Source: JAFAYN01 sp963733105 (lineage in GTDB: Bacteria; Gemmatimonadota; Gemmatimonadetes; Longimicrobiales; Longimicrobiaceae). Taken from it: DNA of 64,000 nt. Location: the NCBI GenBank assembly GCA_963733105.1, contig CAVTCB010000003.1:434001-498000 (forward strand), written 5' to 3'. The translations under genes and the position numbers were made by a program. Under the pieces are notes generated by a model. The model ran no database searches. It was given only the letters and a program-made list of their open reading frames with translations, and had not been told where the DNA came from. Positions within the stretch are counted from its first letter, which is position 1. Every line of letters starts with the position of its first letter. Below, piece after piece: positions 59,645-64,000 of the stretch.

Positions 59645-60562
59645 ATGAGCGAGATCCTGCTGGCCGACGACGACGACGCCTTCCGGGAGATGGTCTCGGA
59701 GGTGCTGCGCATGGCCGGGTACACCGTCCGGGCGGTGCCCGGCGGCGCGCAGGCCCTCGCCGAGCTGCGCGTCCAGCTCCCCGACCTCCTCCTCCTGGAC
59801 TACCGGATGGGGACCCCGGACGGCTTCCAGGTGTGCCGCCAGGTCAAGGACGACCCCCGCGTCTCGCACCTCCCGGTGCTGATCCTCACCGGCGAGGGGC
59901 GGATCGAGGACCGGCTCTCGGGGTTCGACGCCGGGGCCGACGACTACCTCCCCAAGCCCTTCGACCCCCGCGAGCTGCTGGCGCGCGTGCGCGCCCTGCT
60001 CCGCATGTCGCGCACCCTGCTGGAGCGGAACCCCACCACCGGGCTCCCCGGCGGCGAGGCCATCCACGACGAGATCCTGCGGCGGCGCGACCTGGGGGTC
60101 CCCTTCTCCATCTGCTACTTCGACCTGGACCACTTCAAGCCGTTCTCGGACCGCTTCGGCTTCGCCGTGGCCGACTCCGCCATCCACGCCGCCGGGGAGG
60201 TGGTGCGCGAGGCGGGGGAGACCCCCGGCACCTTCGTGGGCCACATCGGCGGGGACGACTTCGTGCTGCTGGGCGAGCCGTCCGACACGCGGCGCCTGGC
60301 CTCCGAGGCCCAGGCCGCCTTCCGCGCCCGCCTCCCGGGCTTCCTCCCGCAGGAGGTGGTGGGCGCCGGAACGTACAGGGCGGCGGACCGGGAGGGAAGG
60401 GTGCGAGACTTCGCCCTTCCCCGCCTGTCCGCCGCCGTGGTCCGCGTGGAGCCCGCCCTCCTCACCTCGCTCGACCGCCTGGGGGAGCAGGTGGCGGAGC
60501 TGAAGGGCCACGCCAAGCGCTCCGAGGGCTCCGGGATCGTGGAGGCCGACCTGGTCCCCTGA
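59645..60562 (+). CDS. Response regulator with degenerate GGDEF domain
   Basis: 305 aa. A REC domain (residues 1-118; acidic pocket ADDDD, phospho-acceptor D52 in LLLLDYRM, K104) is followed by a GGDEF-fold domain. YFDLDHFKPFSDRFGFAVAD keeps the metal-binding region, but the signature reads GGDDF (202-206). No RxxD inhibitory site is visible. The Glu to Asp change suggests weak or no cyclase activity, so it may bind nucleotide only. It is divergent from the PBP4-type gene, with a 23-base gap between starts. Confidence 0.85.
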   Translation: MSEILLADDDDAFREMVSEVLRMAGYTVRAVPGGAQALAELRVQLPDLLLLDYRMGTPDGFQVCRQVKDDPRVSHLPVLILTGEGRIEDRLSGFDAGADDYLPKPFDPRELLARVRALLRMSRTLLERNPTTGLPGGEAIHDEILRRRDLGVPFSICYFDLDHFKPFSDRFGFAVADSAIHAAGEVVREAGETPGTFVGHIGGDDFVLLGEPSDTRRLASEAQAAFRARLPGFLPQEVVGAGTYRAADREGRVRDFALPRLSAAVVRVEPALLTSLDRLGEQVAELKGHAKRSEGSGIVEADLVP

Positions 60563-60569
60563 GCCGCCC

Positions 60570-61430
60570 CTACCCTTCCAGCGCCCGCCTCCCCGGGAAC
60601 GGGCCCTGCTCGTGGGCCAGCTCCATGAACTCGTAGACGATCACCCCCTCGTCGGTCACCTCGGAGTTCACCCGGATCCCGTCGTCCAGCGAGTTCAGCA
60701 CCTTCTCCGCCCGGGGGAGCGTCCACCCCAGCGCCGCCGCCGTTTCCGTGACCGTGAGCCGCCCCTGCCGCTGCGCCGCCAGCGACAGCACGGGGAGCTG
60801 CAGGTTGGAGATCAGCGCCGCGCGCCGGGCCTCCTTCTGCCTCCGCGCCACGCTCTGGAGCTTCAGCGCGCCCCCCCCGAACGCCGCGCCGAAGAGGACG
60901 GGGGCCAGCTCGAAGTTGGCGATCCCCGCCACCATCAGGATGGCCGCCAGCACGAACATCGCGATGGACCAGCCGTTCGCCGCGGCGCCGCTCCCCGAGG
61001 GGAGGGGCGTGTGCCCGTTGGGCCCGGCCAGGGCGCCGCCGGAGCGGGGCGAGAGCATCAGGTCGTTGGTGCTCCCCCAGTTCTTGGCGCAGCGCGGGCA
61101 GATGACGTTGTTGCGCTGGGTCAGGTAGTAGATGATGGCGAACAGCCCCATCATCCCGGCACTGATGGTGCCCAGCACGACCAGCCCGGCGATGTGGGAC
61201 CCCTTGGAGAAGTAGGAGACGCCCTCCCCCGTGTAGCCGCACCGGGTGCAGGTGTGCCCCATGGCGGCCTGCATGCGCCCCAGGGGCTGGTGCCGGGCCA
61301 GGGGGCCGGAGTGCGCCATGGAGGGCATGGACGCCATCGGGGCCGCGGGAGCCGACGCGACCACCGCGCCGCACGTCGAGCAGTGGGTGCGGCCGGGGGG
61401 GACGTGGGCTCCACAGGTGGAACAGTACAT
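60570..61430 (-). CDS. Zinc-ribbon membrane protein with LITAF-like segment
   Basis: 286 aa. An N-terminal zinc ribbon (C3, C6, C17, C20) is followed by a Met/Pro/Ala linker. Then CTRCGYTG, a hydrophobic hairpin (HIAGLVVLGTISAGMMGLFAIIYYL) and VICPRCAKNW: two CxxC knuckles split by a membrane-inserting stretch, the plan of a LITAF-like domain. Two more membrane helices (MFVLAAILMVAGIANFELAPVLFGAAFGGG) and a C-terminal winged-helix-like region (GRLTVTETAAALGWTLPRAEKVLNSL) follow. Function unknown; it ends 7 bases past the convergent REC-GGDDF gene. Confidence 0.7.
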   Translation of the reverse strand: MYCSTCGAHVPPGRTHCSTCGAVVASAPAAPMASMPSMAHSGPLARHQPLGRMQAAMGHTCTRCGYTGEGVSYFSKGSHIAGLVVLGTISAGMMGLFAIIYYLTQRNNVICPRCAKNWGSTNDLMLSPRSGGALAGPNGHTPLPSGSGAAANGWSIAMFVLAAILMVAGIANFELAPVLFGAAFGGGALKLQSVARRQKEARRAALISNLQLPVLSLAAQRQGRLTVTETAAALGWTLPRAEKVLNSLDDGIRVNSEVTDEGVIVYEFMELAHEQGPFPGRRALEG

Positions 61431-61570
61431 GCTTCGCTCCCGCGCCGTTCTGCGGCGCCAATTTTCGATCGTTTCGTTGGGTCGGGTACCGCCCGTCCTT
61501 TCCCTGATACGACGCACGCACGGAAAAGATTCACGGACCGGGTGGGCGGGGATGGGGTACGTCTGCGTTT

Positions 61571-61695
61571 GGGGCCGCTCCGGAGCCCGGCGATACTGCC
61601 GCCGGTCTCCTGCGCGGGGGCGGTGAGCCTCGCAAACGGCGCGAGTCTCCCCGCCCGCGGAGTGAGCCAGCCAAACTACCGGCTGTCTCCCTCCG
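61571..61695 (-). repeat. Structured repeat D, copy 4 (inverted)
   Basis: Read on the minus strand: stems CAGCC/GGCTG, CTCGC/GCGAG, CCGGCG/CGCCGG; loops GGTAGTTT, GCCGTTT, GCAGTAT. It lies between divergent genes, 32 bases before the pyrophosphatase-like gene. The remainder of 61431-61726 shows no gene. Confidence 0.85.
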
Positions 61696-61726
61696 CACAT
61701 TCTTTGGGGGTTTACCTGGCACTCCG

Positions 61727-62668
61727 ATGCGCTTCCTCGACTCCACCGTGATGCCGACCATCGTTTCTCGCGCACGAGGCGCGCTCGTGTGCGTGCTCGC
61801 TCTGCTCGCGTCCGGGTGCGCGGCGGGGGTGGCGGGGCGGGAGCCTTCGCTGCCGGAGCGACGGGTGAAGCACGTGGTGCTGGTGTCGGTGGACGGGCTG
61901 CGGCCGGACGCCATCGAGGCGTCGGGGGCGCGGACCATCCGGTCGATCATGGGGGAGGGGGCCTTCACCCTGGAGGCGCGCACCATCTTCCCCAGCAAGA
62001 CGCTCCCCTCGCACACCTCCATGCTCACGGGGGTGTCGCCGGCGAAGCACGGGATCACCTGGAACGAGGACCGGGTGGGGGAGACGGGGCGGGTGGCGGT
62101 GCCGACGGTGTTCGACCTGGCGGACTCGGCGGGGCTGGAGGTGGCGGCGTTCTTCGGCAAGGCCAAGTTCCACCACCTGGTGGGGGGCGGGCCCACGCGC
62201 TTCTGGGCCACGGCGCCGGGCGGGGTGGAGGTGTTCATGGCGCCGCGGATGGTGGAGGACGTGGAGCGCTACCTCCGGTTCCGCAAGCCGGACCTCCTCT
62301 TCGTGCACCTCTCGGACGTGGACGTGGCCGGGCACAGCGTGGGGTGGATGTCGCTCCCCTACCGGATGGCGGTGCGCCGCGCGGACGCGGCGGTGGCCCG
62401 CATCCGCGCGGCGGCCCGGGCGCGCTTCGGCGACGACTTCGTCCTCCTGGTCACCGCCGACCACGGCGGCCACGGCCGCAACCACGGGAGCGACGAGGCC
62501 GTGGACATGACCATCCCCTGGATGGCCTGGGGGAAGGGGGTGGCCCCCGGCCGGATCGCGGCGCCCATCACCACCTTCGACACCGCCGCCACGGTCCTCT
62601 GGCTCCTCGGCGTCCCCCGCCCCGACTCCTGGGACGGCCGCCCCGTGACGGCGGCGTTCGGGGTGTAG
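61727..62668 (+). CDS. Ectonucleotide pyrophosphatase/phosphodiesterase-like lipoprotein
   Basis: 313 aa, alkaline phosphatase superfamily. Lipobox LASGC. Metal ligands and nucleophile: VSVDGLRPDAI (Asp), FPSKTLPSHTSMLTG (Thr nucleophile), HLSDVDVAGHSVGW (Asp, His) and TADHGGHGRNHG (Asp, His, His). Expected to hydrolyse phosphodiester or nucleotide substrates outside the cell; the substrate is unknown. Length is slightly short for the family (often 400 or more) because the cap-like C-terminal part is reduced. Confidence 0.88.
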   Translation: MRFLDSTVMPTIVSRARGALVCVLALLASGCAAGVAGREPSLPERRVKHVVLVSVDGLRPDAIEASGARTIRSIMGEGAFTLEARTIFPSKTLPSHTSMLTGVSPAKHGITWNEDRVGETGRVAVPTVFDLADSAGLEVAAFFGKAKFHHLVGGGPTRFWATAPGGVEVFMAPRMVEDVERYLRFRKPDLLFVHLSDVDVAGHSVGWMSLPYRMAVRRADAAVARIRAAARARFGDDFVLLVTADHGGHGRNHGSDEAVDMTIPWMAWGKGVAPGRIAAPITTFDTAATVLWLLGVPRPDSWDGRPVTAAFGV

Positions 62669-62673
62669 GGGCG

Positions 62674-62765
62674 CCCCCACCCGGCTCGCCTCGGGCTCGC
62701 CACCCTCCCCCGTTCCGGGGGAGGGGCATCTCCATGCTTCGATCCTCACCTACGGTGGCGTCGTG
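62674..62765 (+). repeat. Repeat element C, copy 3
   Basis: Closest to copy 1 (CACCCGGCTCGCCTCGGGCT shared), with the same GTTCC hairpin and CTTCGATC-to-GTCGTG end. It starts 6 bases after the phosphodiesterase stop. Confidence 0.85.
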
Positions 62766-62768
62766 GCA

Positions 62769-62812
62769 GGCCCCCACCCCAACCCCTCCCCCGCAAGCAG
62801 GGGAGGGGCTTT
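62769..62812 (-). repeat. Repeat element A, diverged copy
   Basis: Arms CCCCTCCCC and GGGGAGGGG around CGCAAGCA, followed by CTTTTT on the plus strand. That makes this copy a plausible terminator for the upstream plus-strand phosphodiesterase gene. Confidence 0.7.
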
Positions 62813-62855
62813 TTCGCGGTCGCCGTTCCGTCGTACCCACATGATCCGTTACGGA

Positions 62856-62977
62856 GGGAGACAGCCGGGCCGTTTCGGCTGGCTCACTCCGGGGCGGGGA
62901 GACTCGCGCGGTTTGCGAGGCTCACCGCCCCCGCGCAGGAGACCGGCAGCAGTTCCGCCGGGCTCCGGAGCGGCCCC
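62856..62977 (+). repeat. Structured repeat D, copy 5
   Basis: Stems CAGCCG/CGGCTG, CTCGC/GCGAG, CCGGC/GCCGG; loops GGCCGTTT, GCGGTTT, AGCAGTTCC. It lies 3' of the minus-strand M15 gene with its C-rich end towards it, like copies 1 and 2. Confidence 0.85.
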
Positions 62978-62985
62978 CACGCAAA

Positions 62986-63013
62986 AGAGCCCACCCCCGC
63001 AGGGATGGGCTCT
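62986..63013 (-). terminator. Intrinsic terminator of the M15 gene
   Basis: Arms AGAGCCCA and TGGGCTCT with a 12-base loop, followed on the minus strand by TTTT, 24 bases past the stop. Confidence 0.8.
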
Positions 63014-63036
63014 CGTCATTTACCCCGAGAAAGCGA

Positions 63037-64000
63037 CTACCAGCGCGACCGGTGCCCCCGCACGTCGATGTGCACGAACGGCCCGTGGGCGCTGTTCTCC
63101 AGGTACACGCCGCACCCGCCCACCAGCTCCGGGTACTCGCGCCTCCACCCGCTCCACGGCGCGCAGCATCACTTCCGCGTCCTTGACGTCGCGGCGCCCG
63201 TCCTGGTTCAGGTCGTCGATCCAGCCGTCCCGGTCGCTGTCCACCCACACGTCCGAGGCGTCCCCGTAGGTGTGCCGGCTGAGCTGCGCGCGGCCGCCCT
63301 CGCCCACCCCCTCCTGGTTGTACGACGGGGTGCGGAAGCCGCTCATCACCGCCATGTGCTCCGCCCGGATCCCCATGGCGTTCAGCTCCTGCAGCACCAG
63401 CTCCAGCTTGTCGATGAGCCGCAGGTCCAGGGCCACGTACTTGGGCCAGACGGAGAACTGGTTCTTGGTGAGGAAGTTCCGCAGCCGGAAGTGCTCGGAC
63501 ACCTGGAGGTCCTGGTTCTCGGGGGTGACCTCGATGAACCCGGCCGGCGGGGCGTAGGCGTCGGTCCGGCCGCTCCCCTCGGTGCTCCACCGCCCCAGGA
63601 AGTACCCGTTCACGTACCCGTTCCGCTTGGCGGCGAAGGGGACCCGCGTCACCACGGTCAGGTCGCGCACGGCCTGGCTCCACCCGCCCCCCCGCAGGAG
63701 GAGACGCCACGCGCCGTGCCCCTCGGGGGCGCTCACCGCGTCGCCCAGGACCGGGTCGCCCGCGGGCACCACCGGGGTGCCCGGGAGGCGCGGGGCCGCG
63801 AACGGCGACGCCGTGCCCGGGAGCGTGCCGGCGACGGGCTCCCACCCGTAGGTGAGCGGGGCGGGTGCGCTCCCGTCCCACACCAGCGGGAGCCGCAGCG
63901 GCTGCTGCGGGTCGGCGACGGCGACGCGGAGGGCGCCGCTCAGGCCGAAGGCGCGGGGGGCGAAGCGCGCGGCGGGAGCCGCGACGCGCGTGGAGTCGTC
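63037..64000 (-). CDS. M15-type (VanY/DUF882-like) D,D-peptidase, partial and frame disrupted
   Basis: The reading frame is open to the window edge, so the N terminus is missing. The visible 320 residues end in a peptidase M15 domain: MAVMSGFRTPSYNQEGVGE, LSRHTYGDASDVWVD (His and Asp zinc ligands) and GPFVHIDVRG (second His). An insert DSDRDGWIDDLNQDGRRDVKDAE looks like a calcium-binding dockerin/EF-type loop. One extra base near 63149 (GTGGAGGCGCGAG) separates the last 35 residues, including the HIDVRG motif, from the rest. It probably trims peptidoglycan stem peptides. Confidence 0.85.

Noticed and set aside
1..64000. Prophage, insertion sequence, integrase or plasmid functions
   Set aside because: No transposase, integrase, capsid, terminase, relaxase or replication-initiator motif was seen on either strand.

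Overview
This is a very GC-rich (clearly above 70% by eye) bacterial chromosome segment dominated by housekeeping genes. There is no plasmid, phage, IS or CRISPR signal. Lipoprotein signal peptides, an outer-membrane beta-barrel, an RseP-type site-2 protease and paired M16 peptidases point to a diderm. Many BlaI/M56, M28, M16, S41 and acylase-type peptidases in a high-GC diderm suggest Gemmatimonadota (Longimicrobium-like). That placement is inference; no rRNA gene is present to test it.

Layout. 0.3-9.2 kb (minus strand) is a translation and envelope cluster: rplM-rpsI, rpsB, tsf-pyrH-frr, uppS-cdsA-dxr-rseP, then a DksA/TraR-type zinc-finger gene. 9.3-10.4 kb holds a beta-barrel protein and a PEGA lipoprotein. 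10.7-12.8 kb (plus) is an autoregulated BlaI repressor/M56 metalloprotease pair followed by a duplicated PDZ remnant. 12.9-21.8 kb (minus) carries ychF, hppA, pth-rplY, prs and an M16 peptidase pair. 22.2-25.9 kb has a SnoaL-like protein, ilvE, a lipoprotein, an L,D-transpeptidase and tRNA-Gln. 25.9-32.3 kb is ispE, a membrane protein, a degenerate HPt protein, pdxJ, a DUF2520 protein and hflX. 32.3-33.3 kb is a small toxin-antitoxin-like island. 33.3-42.8 kb holds an ABC-F protein, a LEA-type lipoprotein, an ABC exporter, rarA, a ZIP transporter, acpS, an NlpC/P60 hydrolase and a class V aminotransferase. 42.9-46.5 kb (plus) is recX and a frameshifted penicillin-acylase-family gene. 46.8-51.3 kb (minus) is an M28 peptidase, an aldehyde dehydrogenase and a MacB-like permease. 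51.6-57.7 kb (minus) is one probable operon of a membrane protein, XRE regulator, small membrane protein, S41 protease, LolA-like protein, NatA-NatB-CPBP fusion and AsnC-type domain. 58.1-64.0 kb holds a PBP4-type peptidase, a REC-GGDDF protein, a zinc-ribbon membrane protein, a nucleotide-pyrophosphatase-like lipoprotein and a partial M15 peptidase.

The most unusual content is intergenic. Two families of structured dispersed repeats (called D and E here) are built from a hairpin module whose stem bases change between copies while pairing is kept and the loop stays close to GNNGTTT. That covariation indicates selection on a folded single strand. They are joined to GC-only elements (called A, B, C here) that can form either a long hairpin or a G-quadruplex. 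All four E copies sit directly after a stop codon in one fixed orientation.

At least ten single-base frame disruptions occur in otherwise intact genes, several of them normally essential. Almost all lie at GCGC-rich spots, which suggests systematic sequence error more than decay. Genes in the minus-strand blocks are tightly coupled, commonly by 4-base RTGA start/stop overlaps.
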